Positions 44,684-54,404 of a stretch of 64,000 bases of DNA are shown piece after piece. This stretch comes from Gammaproteobacteria bacterium (lineage in GTDB: Bacteria; Pseudomonadota; Gammaproteobacteria; Pseudomonadales; Azotimanducaceae): positions 79,250 to 143,249 of the forward strand of contig JAPOWH010000027.1 of NCBI GenBank assembly GCA_026707735.1, read 5' to 3'. Position 1 is the first letter of the stretch. Each line of letters opens with the position of its first letter. The position numbers and the translations under genes were made by a program. The notes beneath the pieces were generated by a model. That model saw only the letters and a list, made by a program, of their open reading frames with translations, ran no database searches and was not told the origin of the DNA.

Positions 44684-47600
44684 GTGATTGCGAGAATCAT
44701 CGCTTGGTCGATTGAGAACCGAAGCATAGTCCTCATCGCCACCGCATTTCTGATTGTCGGCGGGATAGTAAGCGTAGTTCGCACTCCAATCGACGCAATT
44801 CCTGACTTGTCCGACGTCCAGGTAATTGTCAAGACGCCTTTCCCTGGACAAGCGCCTCAAGTGGTCGAGGATCAAGTCACCTACCCCTTATCCGTGGCCA
44901 TGCTCTCTGTCCCTCGGACCACGGCTGTGCGAGGTTACTCGTTTTTTGGAGATTCCTACGTCTACATCATTTTCGAGGACGGCACGGATCTCTATTGGGC
45001 TCGTTCCCGTGTGCTCGAGTATTTGAACCAGGTGACGAATCAATTGCCATCTGGTCTGACGCCTACTTTGGGTCCAGATGCAACAGGAGTTGGATGGGTT
45101 TACGAGTACGCATTGACTGATAGGTCCGGCAACCACGACCTCGACGAATTGAGAAGCCTGCAGGATTGGTTTCTGAAGTACGAGCTGCAGACTGTTCCCG
45201 GCGTGGCCGAAGTTGCGACTGTTGGCGGCATGGTCAAGCAGTACCAAGTTGTTGTAGACCCTGATCGCCTGTTTGCCTTTGGATTAACCCTAAAGCATAT
45301 TCGCCACGCAATTCAGACCAACAACCAAGAGACAGGCGGTTCCGTCATTGAAATGGGCGAAGCGGAATACATGGTCAGAGCCAAGGGCTACATCAAGGGG
45401 CTGGAGCAACTCGAAAAAATTCCCTTGGGACTGAGCCCTAGCGGAACTCCGCTGCAACTCTCCGATGTAGCGGAGATTAGAGTTGGACCTCAAATGCGAC
45501 GTGGCGTTGCGGAGCTCGATGGCGAGGGAGAAGTGGTCGGCGCAATAGTCGTCATGCGCGCTGGCGAAAACGCGCTGACGACCATCAATGGAGTGAAGCA
45601 ACGGCTAGAGGAACTGCAGGCGAGTCTACCGGAAGGGGTCGAAGTTGTTACGACATACGATCGTTCGAAACTCATTAGAAGATCAGTAGTCAATCTGCGA
45701 AATACACTCATCGAAGAGTTCATCGTCGTTGCACTAGTTTGCGCACTATTCCTCTTCCACCTTCGCTCGTCTCTAGTTGTGATTTTGAGTCTCCCCATCG
45801 CGATTCTAGGGGCTTTTGCGGTAATGCGAATTCAAGGCATCAATGCAAACATCATGTCGCTGGGAGGAATCGCGATTGCTGTCGGAGCAATGGTCGATGG
45901 CGCAATCGTGATGGTGGAGAACGCTCACAAGAGGCTCGAACAACTGACTAGTGAGGGATCGAAGATTTCCTCGGCACAACGTTGGGAGGCAATCAAGGAA
46001 GCAGCTTCTCAACTTGGACCTCCGATTTTCTTTTCGCTCTTGATAGTAACGTTGAGCTTTCTGCCCGTATTCACTCTCGAAGCGCAGGAAGGGCGACTTT
46101 TCTCGCCGCTGGCATTCACTAAGACGTACTCCATGGCGATTGCCGCTGTGCTGGCGATCACCTTGATCCCCGTACTAATGGGCTACTTTGTGCGCGGACG
46201 CATCGTCTCGGAACGCAGAAATCCCATCAATCGAGTACTAATTGCTGGCTATATGCCAATACTTAACGTGGTTCTTCGTTTTCCGAAATCCACACTTATC
46301 TTGTGTTTGGGACTCCTTGGCGCGGGTCTGTGGCCCATTACGAAGCTTGGTTCCGAATTTATGCCTCCGCTTGACGAAGGCGACTTCATGTACATGCCCA
46401 CAACCCATCCCGGAATATCAATTGACAAGGCAAGGGAACTGCTGCAACAGACGGACAAGCTTATACGCACCGTGCCAGAAGTCGAAAACGTGTTTGGCAA
46501 GGTTGGTCGAGCGGAGACAGCCACTGACCCTGCTCCACTCACAATGATCGAGACGATGATCCAACTCAAACCGCAAGATGAGTGGCGTCCAGGAATGACC
46601 ATGGATGGCATCCGCGATGAATTGAATCGCCGAGTTGATTTCCCCGGCCTCAACAATGCTTGGATCATGCCAATTAAGACGCGTATTGACATGCTAGCTA
46701 CGGGCATAAAGACTCCTGTTGGAATCAAGATTTCGGGTCCCGATCTCGGCGTAATCGAGTCCATTGGAAGGTCCATCGAAGATGCGCTGAGCGAAGTGCC
46801 GGGAACGGCTTCGGTCTTTGCAGAGCGAGTAACTGGTGGGCGCTACATTGATGTGCAAGTGGATAGAGACCGCGCGGCTCGGCACGGATTGAATGTCGAA
46901 GACGTTCAGGACATCGTGCGCACAGCTGTTGGTGGAATGAATGTAGCTCAATCAGTCGAGGGGCTGGACCGCTACCCCATTAACGTCCGTTATCCCCAGT
47001 CCGTCCGCAATTCGATTGAAAATCTAAAAATGCTGCCCATCATCACACCACAGGGCGCACGAGTGGCTCTCGTCGACGTTGCCGATATTCAAATTGCCGA
47101 CGGACCTCCAATGATCAAGAGCGAGAACGCTCGACCAAGTGGATGGCTCTACGTCGATATCGTCGACCGAGATTTGGGCTCGTATGTAGCCGAAGCGCGA
47201 GAGATTGTCTCCAGCCAAGTAGACATGCCCGCGAACTATTCCCTGCAATGGTCTGGACAGTACGAGTACCTAGTTCGCGCGCAGCAACGGTTGGCATTGA
47301 TGGGTCCTCTCACGCTTGGCATTGTGTTAGTTCTTCTGTACTTCAATTTCCGTCGTGCAACAGATGTCTTCTTGATCATCGGGACCGTACCCTTCGCGCT
47401 TATCGGCGGAATCGTGTTGATCTATTTCTTGGACTACGATCTATCTGTCGCGGTGGGGGTGGGCTTCATTGCGCTTGCAGGAGTTGCCGTCGAATTGGGG
47501 GTGGTCTTGCTTACATACATGAACATGGCGATGACCCGTCGCTTGGAATTGGCTAGTTCCGAGAAACGGGAGATGCAAACGGCCGATGTCCTCGAGGCAA

Positions 47601-47845
47601 TTCGGGAGGGCGCGATGCTCAGGATTCGACCGATACTCATGACAACCATGACCGTAATCCTAGGTCTTGCACCCATCATGCTTGACCACGGTACCGGATC
47701 AGCCGTCATGCAACGAATTGCCGCTCCAATGTTTGGAGGAATGGTTAGCGCAATGTTCTTGACGCTTGTCGTGTTGCCTGCACTCTACGTGCTGTACAAG
47801 AAGTGGACCCTAGTCGGACGGCGACCCGCACTCCAAGCTTCGTAA
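44684..47845 (+). CDS. cusA: Heavy-metal RND efflux pump (CusA family)
   Basis: A protein of 1053 residues, the proton-driven inner-membrane pump of the Cus system exporting Cu(I)/Ag(I). Twelve membrane segments in two groups (about 10-30, 335-530, 870-1040) flank two large periplasmic domains. Family markers are TPIDAIPDLSDVQVIV near the N-terminus, EFMPPLDEGDFMYMP, and the proton relay region GGIAIAVGAMVDGAIVMVEN. Several Met in the second periplasmic loop (FMYM, MIETMI, DMLATG) fit a methionine relay. GTG start with GGAG nine bases upstream. Zinc or cobalt pumps of the CzcA group are the alternative. Confidence 0.93.
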   Translation: MIARIIAWSIENRSIVLIATAFLIVGGIVSVVRTPIDAIPDLSDVQVIVKTPFPGQAPQVVEDQVTYPLSVAMLSVPRTTAVRGYSFFGDSYVYIIFEDGTDLYWARSRVLEYLNQVTNQLPSGLTPTLGPDATGVGWVYEYALTDRSGNHDLDELRSLQDWFLKYELQTVPGVAEVATVGGMVKQYQVVVDPDRLFAFGLTLKHIRHAIQTNNQETGGSVIEMGEAEYMVRAKGYIKGLEQLEKIPLGLSPSGTPLQLSDVAEIRVGPQMRRGVAELDGEGEVVGAIVVMRAGENALTTINGVKQRLEELQASLPEGVEVVTTYDRSKLIRRSVVNLRNTLIEEFIVVALVCALFLFHLRSSLVVILSLPIAILGAFAVMRIQGINANIMSLGGIAIAVGAMVDGAIVMVENAHKRLEQLTSEGSKISSAQRWEAIKEAASQLGPPIFFSLLIVTLSFLPVFTLEAQEGRLFSPLAFTKTYSMAIAAVLAITLIPVLMGYFVRGRIVSERRNPINRVLIAGYMPILNVVLRFPKSTLILCLGLLGAGLWPITKLGSEFMPPLDEGDFMYMPTTHPGISIDKARELLQQTDKLIRTVPEVENVFGKVGRAETATDPAPLTMIETMIQLKPQDEWRPGMTMDGIRDELNRRVDFPGLNNAWIMPIKTRIDMLATGIKTPVGIKISGPDLGVIESIGRSIEDALSEVPGTASVFAERVTGGRYIDVQVDRDRAARHGLNVEDVQDIVRTAVGGMNVAQSVEGLDRYPINVRYPQSVRNSIENLKMLPIITPQGARVALVDVADIQIADGPPMIKSENARPSGWLYVDIVDRDLGSYVAEAREIVSSQVDMPANYSLQWSGQYEYLVRAQQRLALMGPLTLGIVLVLLYFNFRRATDVFLIIGTVPFALIGGIVLIYFLDYDLSVAVGVGFIALAGVAVELGVVLLTYMNMAMTRRLELASSEKREMQTADVLEAIREGAMLRIRPILMTTMTVILGLAPIMLDHGTGSAVMQRIAAPMFGGMVSAMFLTLVVLPALYVLYKKWTLVGRRPALQAS

Positions 47846-47872
47846 GAATCCTATACAAGAGACCCACACTGT

Positions 47873-47891
47873 GCCGGCTCAGAAGCCAGGC
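47873..47891. terminator. Short hairpin after cusA
   Basis: GCCGGCT (47873-47879) pairs with AGCC-A-GGC (47884-47891) with a bulged A and the loop CAGA, in the gap between convergent cusA and the HAD hydrolase. No T tract is present. Weak candidate for a shared transcription end. Confidence 0.3.
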
Positions 47892-48556
47892 TAGGCAATC
47901 GCTTGCAGGAGCCATTTCAATATCCCGACTGTCGATTTTCTATTCGCGACGTGTGCACCCTGCATGCCGCACTCTTTCGCACCCTCGACATTCAGTCGGT
48001 TGTCATCCAAGAACAAAACGCTCTTTGGAGGGCAATTCATTCGATCTGCTACGTCGACAAACGCCTCTGCGTCCGGTTTCCGCAACCCCGTAGTTGAGGA
48101 ATTGAAGACTTCCCTGAATACCTCAAGCTCCTCTCGTAGTCTGGACCCCCATATGGATTCATGCTCAGGATTGGAATTGGTATAGCAATATGCAGGTCGC
48201 ACCTCCGCCAATCGATTGACAAGTTCAAAGACATCGGGAATCGCCTTCCCCACTAGGGCGTTCCAACCAGTTCTCCAATCCTCAAGGTCCATGGAAATGC
48301 CTAGTTGCTCTTCAAGTGCGCAAGCAAGCTCGCGGAACGTGCACTTACCAGTTTCATACTCCTTGTAGTAGCGTTCTATGGACCACTTGGGAACAAAAAT
48401 TGATGTGTCAATGCCCGATGCTCGAGACCAATGCTCGAACACTCGATTCGGATGCACGCTGACTACTACTCCGCCCATGTCAAACAACAATGCGTCAATG
48501 CGACTAACTTCAATCTGGTTTACGTCTACGCCACCGAGCTCTCTCATTTCATGCAT
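47891..48556 (-). CDS. HAD superfamily hydrolase
   Basis: A protein of about 221 residues of the HAD superfamily (subfamily IA, YihX-like). It shows nucleophile motif DALLFDMGGVVV, motif II TNSN, the Lys of motif III in GLRKPDAEAF and motif IV VLFLDDNRLNVEGA. Members dephosphorylate sugars, nucleotides or small metabolites. Translation probably starts at ATG 48556 or 48547; the frame stays open upstream to 48661 but that part is not conserved-looking. It is divergent from the acyltransferase gene. Confidence 0.85.
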   Translation of the reverse strand: MHEMRELGGVDVNQIEVSRIDALLFDMGGVVVSVHPNRVFEHWSRASGIDTSIFVPKWSIERYYKEYETGKCTFRELACALEEQLGISMDLEDWRTGWNALVGKAIPDVFELVNRLAEVRPAYCYTNSNPEHESIWGSRLREELEVFREVFNSSTTGLRKPDAEAFVDVADRMNCPPKSVLFLDDNRLNVEGAKECGMQGAHVANRKSTVGILKWLLQAIA

Positions 48557-48706
48557 CCAAAACCAATTTGACTGTTTTGCCGCACCAACCTGTTGTGTAT
48601 GAGGTTTCAACGCAGTGATCGATATTGCGTTGAATGCACTGCGACGTGCGTGCGCGGCCAAGACGCAGCAACGGCCCGCACTACATGCTCATAGAATGTT
48701 GATGCC

Positions 48707-49600
48707 ATGAGCCGGAGCCAATTCATCCATTTTCTTGCACAAACGATTTTGGCAGGAGTTCTTCGCCTATTGGCATTGCTCCCCCTTCCGGTGCTGCGGG
48801 CGTTGGGCAGATTCTATGGCAATCTAATGTCTGTAATGAAGTCCCGCGCGGCGCGCACAACCGGTACCAATATAGCTCTCTGCTTCCCAGAGCTGAGCGA
48901 CGAACAAAGAAAAGACCTAGCTAGACGATCGCTGGGCGAGACCGGGTGCACCATATTTGAAATGGCAGCCATCTGGTATTGGAGTCCTCTTGCGTTGAAA
49001 CGGCTCGTAGTCGGATTCGACGGACAGGAACTCTTGGACCAGAAACTTGGCCAGGGAGGGGTCATCTGCGTGTGTCCCCATTGGGGGAATTGGGAAATCA
49101 CAGCGCACGCCATCGCCAACCGTTACGATGCAATTGCACTTTACGACGGCCGTCGCCTAGCAGAACACACTGACAGGATTACGCGGAAACGCACGCGATT
49201 CGGTCTCACGATGGCTTCAACTGAAAGAACGGGACTGCGTGTGCTGCTAACCGCGCTCAAGTCTTCACGGCTTGTCATAGTGATGCCGGACCAGGTGCCA
49301 ACACGCGGCAACAACGTGCTAGTGGAATTTATGGGCGTAAAGGCCCGAACAACAACTTTAGTTCAGTCTCTGGTCCGCCATACCGGAGCCTCAGTGTTGC
49401 TACTCACGTTTCAACGAGTGCCCAGGGGGTTCCACATTCGAATTGAACCGTTTCCTGAAAAAGCAATGGCTGGTGATCAAGAAACTGCGGCTCAGACGGT
49501 AAACGATGAAATCAAGCGCATCATCGAACGCGACCCCGCGCAGTATCAATGGGAATACAAGCGTTTTCGACGACTTCCGAACGTTGACTACTACGCTTAG
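48707..49600 (+). CDS. Lipid A biosynthesis acyltransferase (LpxL/HtrB family)
   Basis: A protein of 297 residues that adds a secondary acyl chain to lipid A or a related glycolipid at the inner membrane. The N-terminal membrane segment is followed by the catalytic HWGNWE (His-x4-Glu, about residue 125). Downstream blocks are MPDQVPTRGNNVLVEFMG and the final QYQWEYKRFR. It shows that the organism makes an acylated outer-membrane lipid. Which LpxL/M/P position it serves cannot be told. Confidence 0.92.
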   Translation: MSRSQFIHFLAQTILAGVLRLLALLPLPVLRALGRFYGNLMSVMKSRAARTTGTNIALCFPELSDEQRKDLARRSLGETGCTIFEMAAIWYWSPLALKRLVVGFDGQELLDQKLGQGGVICVCPHWGNWEITAHAIANRYDAIALYDGRRLAEHTDRITRKRTRFGLTMASTERTGLRVLLTALKSSRLVIVMPDQVPTRGNNVLVEFMGVKARTTTLVQSLVRHTGASVLLLTFQRVPRGFHIRIEPFPEKAMAGDQETAAQTVNDEIKRIIERDPAQYQWEYKRFRRLPNVDYYA

Positions 49601-49628
49601 GTCTCGACGAACTTCCTGTGGACGATCC

Positions 49629-51437
49629 CTAGAATCGCGCGCTGCCGCTTTGAATCTCGTTCAAGTAGTCGTTGTCAAGCTCCGAGTAGCCTTCAGCCCC
49701 CGGCTTCAATACATAGATGGGATCTTCGACTACGTTCAAGTCATAGCCTTGCTCGCGTAGGTCCTTTTTCACCATCTTGAACGTACCGGTGACTTCCTGA
49801 GCTGGCTGAACTCTAACGAACACCGGACGCGCAAACGATGGAAGGTTCGCTTGCACGTACTCGGAGAAGGAGTCGACATTGAGCTGACTCAAGCCCTCAT
49901 TGAGGCTTACAGCCGCCATTCCCGCGCGCCCTTCCGATCCTGGTATCTGCACGCCAAACACATTGCTCATCGCTATGTCTTCAAAACCGTTGAGAATCTC
50001 TCCCACTTCATTGGTAGACACGTTCTCAGATCGCCACCGAAAGGTATCTCCTAAGCGGTCGACGAATTGGTAGTGTTTGTACCCCAGCGAGAAACCGACG
50101 TCAACGGTCTTGAGGAGATCGCCAGTATTGAACCAACTGTCCCCTTCTTCCAACACGTCGCGCAATATCTTGCTTTCGGTTGCGTCGGAGTCGGTATACC
50201 CTTCAAATGACGAATTGGGATTAATGTGACCAATGCATAGGCCGGGCTCGCCTTCGTCTACTTCAACGCATCTGCCGTCGTCCCCACGCCAAACCTCACC
50301 GCTCTCCAGGTCGTAGCGAACTAAAGCCACCTTAGACGCAGTCAAGCCGACAGTGCAGTCCTTGTTCAGAATGTTGGCGAAAGCAACGTTGCCCTCACTG
50401 GCACCATAGAACTCGGTGACTCGATTTATGCCAAATCGTCGCTTGAAGTCAATCCAGATGTCAGGTCGCAATCCGTTCCCTATCATCGTGTGTAGTGAAT
50501 TTTGCGCGTCGTCTGGCTTTTCGGGCGAGTTGTAGAGGTAGCGCAACATCTCACCCACATAGACCAAGTGGGTCACCCCATGTCGCCGCACATCTCCAAG
50601 AAATCCACTTGCAGAGAACTTGCGCTGCAATACAACCCCAGCTCCGCACAGCATGGCCGCTCCTGCACCAATCACTAACCCTGTTCCGTGGTATAGAGGC
50701 AAGCACAAGTAAATTCGGTCCCTATGAGTACACCGAAGTCCTGCAATGTAGGACAGACGCGACATCTGCAGAAACCTGCGATTGGACATGATTGCCGCCT
50801 TCGGCAAGCCAGTGGTTCCCGATGTAAATATGTAAAACGCGGTCTCTCTAAGCGTAACGTCGTTCTGTGCTTGTGGCTCATCGGGCTCTAGGTTCGAACT
50901 CAGCGCCGACAAGTTGGAAGCCCAGCTCGGAACTTCCTGTGATGAAGAATCGGGTACAGCCACGAACCCCTCGCCTTCGCTCAATGGAACCAATTCCTTG
51001 ACGCCCTCCACTGCCTCTGCGAGTTCCATGCCGAAGACGCACATCTTTGATTGCGAAACCGAAATGCAATGTTGGAGAGGTCGCTCGCGCAGATTCGTGT
51101 TTATCAGCGCGGCAACGGCACCGAGCTTGCTGATGCTAATGCACAACGCCAGAAAATCGGGACGATTCTCCATCATGAGGCTCACTACGTCCCCACGCCC
51201 GACACCCAAATTGGCAAGTGCCCCAGCGTATCGATTCGCCTGCTCATTCAACTCGTGCCAAGTCTGTGTTTCATCGCCATACACAACTGCAACGCTTCCG
51301 CCGTGCGTGGTCGCTGTACTTGTCACTTGGCGACCAAAGCAATCTGTCTCATCAAGGGGTCTGGGCTTCATCCCCTTCTTTAGCGTGAGAAGCGTTGGAA
51401 CATCGGCCAAGACCGACACGAAATCAGCAATACCCAT
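49629..51437 (-). CDS. Long/very-long-chain acyl-CoA synthetase, FATP type
   Basis: A protein of 602 residues of the ANL superfamily. The AMP-binding motif FTSGTTGLPKAAIMSN is at about 210, followed by EFYGASEGN and GDTFRWRSENVSTNEVGEIL. The FATP (SLC27)-like block NVFGVQIPGSEGRAGMAAV lies near 500, and the C-terminal Lys region is GTFKMVKKDLREQGYD. This subgroup activates long or bulky acids such as fatty acids, sterol side chains or bile acids. A GAGGTAGGG precedes the ATG. It lies downstream, on the same strand, of a small membrane protein gene and the MBL-fold gene (gap 69 bases). Confidence 0.9.
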   Translation of the reverse strand: MGIADFVSVLADVPTLLTLKKGMKPRPLDETDCFGRQVTSTATTHGGSVAVVYGDETQTWHELNEQANRYAGALANLGVGRGDVVSLMMENRPDFLALCISISKLGAVAALINTNLRERPLQHCISVSQSKMCVFGMELAEAVEGVKELVPLSEGEGFVAVPDSSSQEVPSWASNLSALSSNLEPDEPQAQNDVTLRETAFYIFTSGTTGLPKAAIMSNRRFLQMSRLSYIAGLRCTHRDRIYLCLPLYHGTGLVIGAGAAMLCGAGVVLQRKFSASGFLGDVRRHGVTHLVYVGEMLRYLYNSPEKPDDAQNSLHTMIGNGLRPDIWIDFKRRFGINRVTEFYGASEGNVAFANILNKDCTVGLTASKVALVRYDLESGEVWRGDDGRCVEVDEGEPGLCIGHINPNSSFEGYTDSDATESKILRDVLEEGDSWFNTGDLLKTVDVGFSLGYKHYQFVDRLGDTFRWRSENVSTNEVGEILNGFEDIAMSNVFGVQIPGSEGRAGMAAVSLNEGLSQLNVDSFSEYVQANLPSFARPVFVRVQPAQEVTGTFKMVKKDLREQGYDLNVVEDPIYVLKPGAEGYSELDNDYLNEIQSGSARF

Positions 51438-51506
51438 TGCACCCTACCTCACTGGCCATTGATGACTCTGAATGATAGAACACCTCTTCACGTAAGAGTG
51501 CAATCT

Positions 51507-51812
51507 CTAAGTCTCGGTGGATTCAGGGTCGTCGCTAACAGATGCGGATTCTTCTTCCTCGCGTGCCAATTCGGCTTGGGTACGATGCATCCATGCCTGT
51601 ACTCTACGGTCAATGCCGGGAATGCAAAGTCCGATAAGCAGCAGTCCAAGCGGCAACATCCAGAATCCAAGAACCGGAAGAAAACCCAATACCCCACCAA
51701 TGCACAGTGCTATACCAAGTGGTAATCGCAAGTAGAAAGGGAGCTTCTCCCCATAGTACAACCCGCCTAGGACAAGCTTCTTGATTACACGCCAAATGCC
51801 AGTCTTTGTCAC
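51507..51812 (-). CDS. Small conserved membrane protein (PGPGW-like)
   Basis: A protein of 101 residues with a hydrophobic core LRLPLGIALCIGGVLGFLPVL and FWMLPLGLLLIGLCIPGID, forming two membrane segments, with a basic N-terminus and an acidic C-terminal tail. The LGFLPVLGFWMLPLGLLLI block is found in many short proteobacterial membrane proteins, function unknown. It begins at GTG three bases after the MBL-fold stop, so the two are probably co-translated. Confidence 0.75.
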   Translation of the reverse strand: MTKTGIWRVIKKLVLGGLYYGEKLPFYLRLPLGIALCIGGVLGFLPVLGFWMLPLGLLLIGLCIPGIDRRVQAWMHRTQAELAREEEESASVSDDPESTET

Positions 51813-51815
51813 GTC

Positions 51816-52979
51816 TCAAACCAACATCGGTGTGTCGTCGGGCTCGTCGTGTCGACCGGGATGGGCTCGACGGCTTAGATCTGGGTCAATGGACTTGTAC
51901 CTGTACTTGCCGTCGTCTGCCAATCTGCGTTCCAAACGATTGCGATGCATGAGCAGATGGCAGTGAGCAATAGCTTCTCCCAGCGCCATCATTTGTTGTC
52001 CACCATCCAACCTTCGCTTAAAGAGCACAGGCAGCAGATCTCGTGCTGTTCGTGGCTGAATGCAATGCTCCTCTATTGCGAGCATGCGATCTTCGTGGTG
52101 GTTGATTAGGTCCCGCAATCTCTCTCGAACCCCCATGAAGGGTAGGTTGTGCGCAGGAAGTACGAAGGTTTCTGCAGGCAACTCCAAGAATCTGTCGTGG
52201 GATTCGATCCACACCTTTAATGGATTGGCTTCGGGCTCCGTCGGATAGACGCTTACATTCGAGGTGATTATGGGAAGGATTTGATCTCCCGAAATCAAGA
52301 TTCCAAGGCTCTTGCAGTGCAGGCACGCATGCTCGGGAGAGTGACCTGAACCAACCAGCACTTGCCAGTCGTGGCTTCCAATGGACAGAATGTCGCCATG
52401 CTCCATTCGCCGGAAACTCATTGGAAAGGAATATTGCGCCCAACTGTTGTTGGACCGAGTTCCTTCCGTGTGTCGACGGGTGAACCGTTTTCTCCACTTC
52501 GCACCCGCTTCCTCCATTGCGGTAGCATCGAAACCAGCTCTGACGTAGAACTCCATGCCCTGCCATCCCCTCGCTCCAGATGTTCCCATAGCGAACATTG
52601 AGCGAGCCTGATAGTACTCGGAACGTGTCATGTAGAGCGGAATGCGAAAACGTTCGGTAATCATGCCCGCTTGACCTATGTGGTCGGGGTGCATGTGCGT
52701 GCAAATGACGCCGATTACCGGCTTGCCGTTCAAACAGTTTTCAAAGACGGCCTCCCAAAGAAGCCGCGTTTCCTCATTGTTCAGGCCCGTGTCTACAACG
52801 AACCATCCATCGTCGTCTTCCAGCAAGTATAGATTTATGTGATTCAGCGACCCTCCCATCGGCATCGTCAGCCAAGCGACGCCAGGCGCAACGGTGCATG
52901 TAGTGCCTTTGGTCGGATGGTGTTTGTAGGGGTACCGCAGGTCGCGCTGCTGATTGGTTTGGTGCGAAATCTGCCGCAT
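51816..52979 (-). CDS. MBL-fold metallo-hydrolase
   Basis: A protein of 387 residues of the metallo-beta-lactamase superfamily. The zinc motif THMHPDHIGQAG is near 95; GSGHSPEHACLHC and ISGDQILP supply further ligands; and the family block VAPGVAWLTMPMGGSLNHIN precedes it. Related enzymes are glyoxalase-II-like thioester or phosphodiester hydrolases with a C-terminal helical domain. The ATG at 52979 is used: the frame is open to 53225, but the extra part overlaps the acyl-CoA dehydrogenase gene and looks non-coding. It is divergent from that gene. A role in acyl-CoA turnover is only inferred. Confidence 0.85.
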   Translation of the reverse strand: MRQISHQTNQQRDLRYPYKHHPTKGTTCTVAPGVAWLTMPMGGSLNHINLYLLEDDDGWFVVDTGLNNEETRLLWEAVFENCLNGKPVIGVICTHMHPDHIGQAGMITERFRIPLYMTRSEYYQARSMFAMGTSGARGWQGMEFYVRAGFDATAMEEAGAKWRKRFTRRHTEGTRSNNSWAQYSFPMSFRRMEHGDILSIGSHDWQVLVGSGHSPEHACLHCKSLGILISGDQILPIITSNVSVYPTEPEANPLKVWIESHDRFLELPAETFVLPAHNLPFMGVRERLRDLINHHEDRMLAIEEHCIQPRTARDLLPVLFKRRLDGGQQMMALGEAIAHCHLLMHRNRLERRLADDGKYRYKSIDPDLSRRAHPGRHDEPDDTPMLV

Positions 52980-53138
52980 GGGGTTGGGTTCTAGAACTCT
53001 CGAGCGGCCCGGTGCCCCAAGGCCACCGCAACATTTCGGTTGCACATTATATGAGTGCGGGTAACATTTACCCTCGCACGGAAACAGCGCATTTTTCAAT
53101 GCCCAACCGTGCAAATTGGATGGATCGGAGACACAGAC

Positions 53139-54395
53139 ATGCCGATGAATGTACGGCCAGTCCCAATGCTGGACGACGAAGTAAATGAGGTTCGACTGGC
53201 TACCGCTGAAATAGTCAACCAGCACATTCTTCCCTACGAAGACAAACTATGGGCTCGGAGATTAGATGGTTCGGCACCATCCCACGAAGCTCAGACAGAA
53301 GCAGCAGATCTGCGACGAAACGTGCAGAACGAAGTCAAGAAGGCCAAGCTCTGGGCGCCCCATTTGCCACCTGAATTTGGCGGCATGGGCTTGAGCTTCA
53401 TGCAGCATGCCTACATGAACGAAGTGCTTGCCTATGCTCCAGGCGCAGCTTCTCTGTTCGGCGTGGTTGCACCGAATTCAGGAAACCAGAAAATTCTCGT
53501 CAAATATGGCACGCCGGAGCAGCACCAGAAATGGCTATTGCCCCTCACCGAAGGACGCATGCAATCGGGCTTCTCCATGACTGAGCCCATGAACCCAGGG
53601 TCCGACCCGCGCTCCCTTACCACACGGGCAGTGCTAGAGGGAGACGAATGGGTCATCAACGGTCATAAGTGGTTTACCTCGAATGGACATGCTGCCGATT
53701 TCTACATCGTTATGTGCAGAACAGCAGACCCCGACGATCCAAGCGGCGCGAACGAAAAAATGACGCAAATAATCGTTCCTCGCAAGACCGCGGGAGTCAA
53801 CATTATTCGAGGAGTACCCGTGTGGGGCAAGCGGTCAAGCCATTGCGAAATCAAGTATGAAGACGTTCGAGTACCGAAGGAAAACCAACTCGGGCAAACG
53901 GGCACTGGACATCAAGCGGCCCAAGATCGGCTAGGCGCGGGACGCATCTATCACTGCATGAACTCAGTCGGCGCGATGTGGCGATGTTTCGACCTGATGG
54001 TAGATCGAATCATCAAGCGAAAAGTGCATGGCGGCGAAACCCTAGAGCACAAGCAATTCATGCAGGGCTTCATTGCTGACTCTTACATGGACATTCAATC
54101 GTCCCGGCTCATGGTTGTGGATTGCGCGCAGAAGATGGAAGCAGGAGCAGACTCCAGAACTGACATCTCCTCCATCAAGGTCTACGTGCCCGCAGCGTAC
54201 CACCGCGTTGTTGATCGAGCCATACAAGTCTACGGAGCGGCAGGTGTGTCGGGAGACTACCCGTTTGCTGACATGTATACAGGCGCAAGAACCCTGCGTA
54301 TAGCGGACGGCCCCGACGAGGTACACAAGATCTTAATTGCAAAGAATGTGCTACGACGCTATCACGCAGGCGAGTCTTGGGACTTTGGCAATTAG
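53139..54395 (+). CDS. Acyl-CoA dehydrogenase family protein
   Basis: A protein of 418 residues with the ACAD fold: an N-terminal helical domain, the middle strand domain with QSGFSMTEPMNPGSDPRSL, and the C-terminal four-helix domain ending GPDEVHKILIAKNVLRRYH. FAD-dependent oxidation of an acyl-CoA at C2-C3. The catalytic base is not certain from sequence. The ATG at 53139 is preferred over an upstream one at 53055 because GGAG stands 8 bases before it. It is followed directly by a hydratase, so dehydrogenation then hydration is a natural reading. Confidence 0.92.
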   Translation: MPMNVRPVPMLDDEVNEVRLATAEIVNQHILPYEDKLWARRLDGSAPSHEAQTEAADLRRNVQNEVKKAKLWAPHLPPEFGGMGLSFMQHAYMNEVLAYAPGAASLFGVVAPNSGNQKILVKYGTPEQHQKWLLPLTEGRMQSGFSMTEPMNPGSDPRSLTTRAVLEGDEWVINGHKWFTSNGHAADFYIVMCRTADPDDPSGANEKMTQIIVPRKTAGVNIIRGVPVWGKRSSHCEIKYEDVRVPKENQLGQTGTGHQAAQDRLGAGRIYHCMNSVGAMWRCFDLMVDRIIKRKVHGGETLEHKQFMQGFIADSYMDIQSSRLMVVDCAQKMEAGADSRTDISSIKVYVPAAYHRVVDRAIQVYGAAGVSGDYPFADMYTGARTLRIADGPDEVHKILIAKNVLRRYHAGESWDFGN

Positions 54396-54404
54396 GAGGA
54401 CGTA

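Noticed and set aside
52018..52704. Frame of 228 codons within the MBL-fold gene, same strand
   Set aside because: Offset frame of a gene with clear zinc motifs; the translation is low in hydrophobic order and rich in His, Arg and Ser.
52980..53225. N-terminal extension of the MBL-fold protein
   Set aside because: It would overlap the start of the acyl-CoA dehydrogenase gene and has Cys/His/Trp-rich, non-conserved composition; the ATG at 52979 is preferred.
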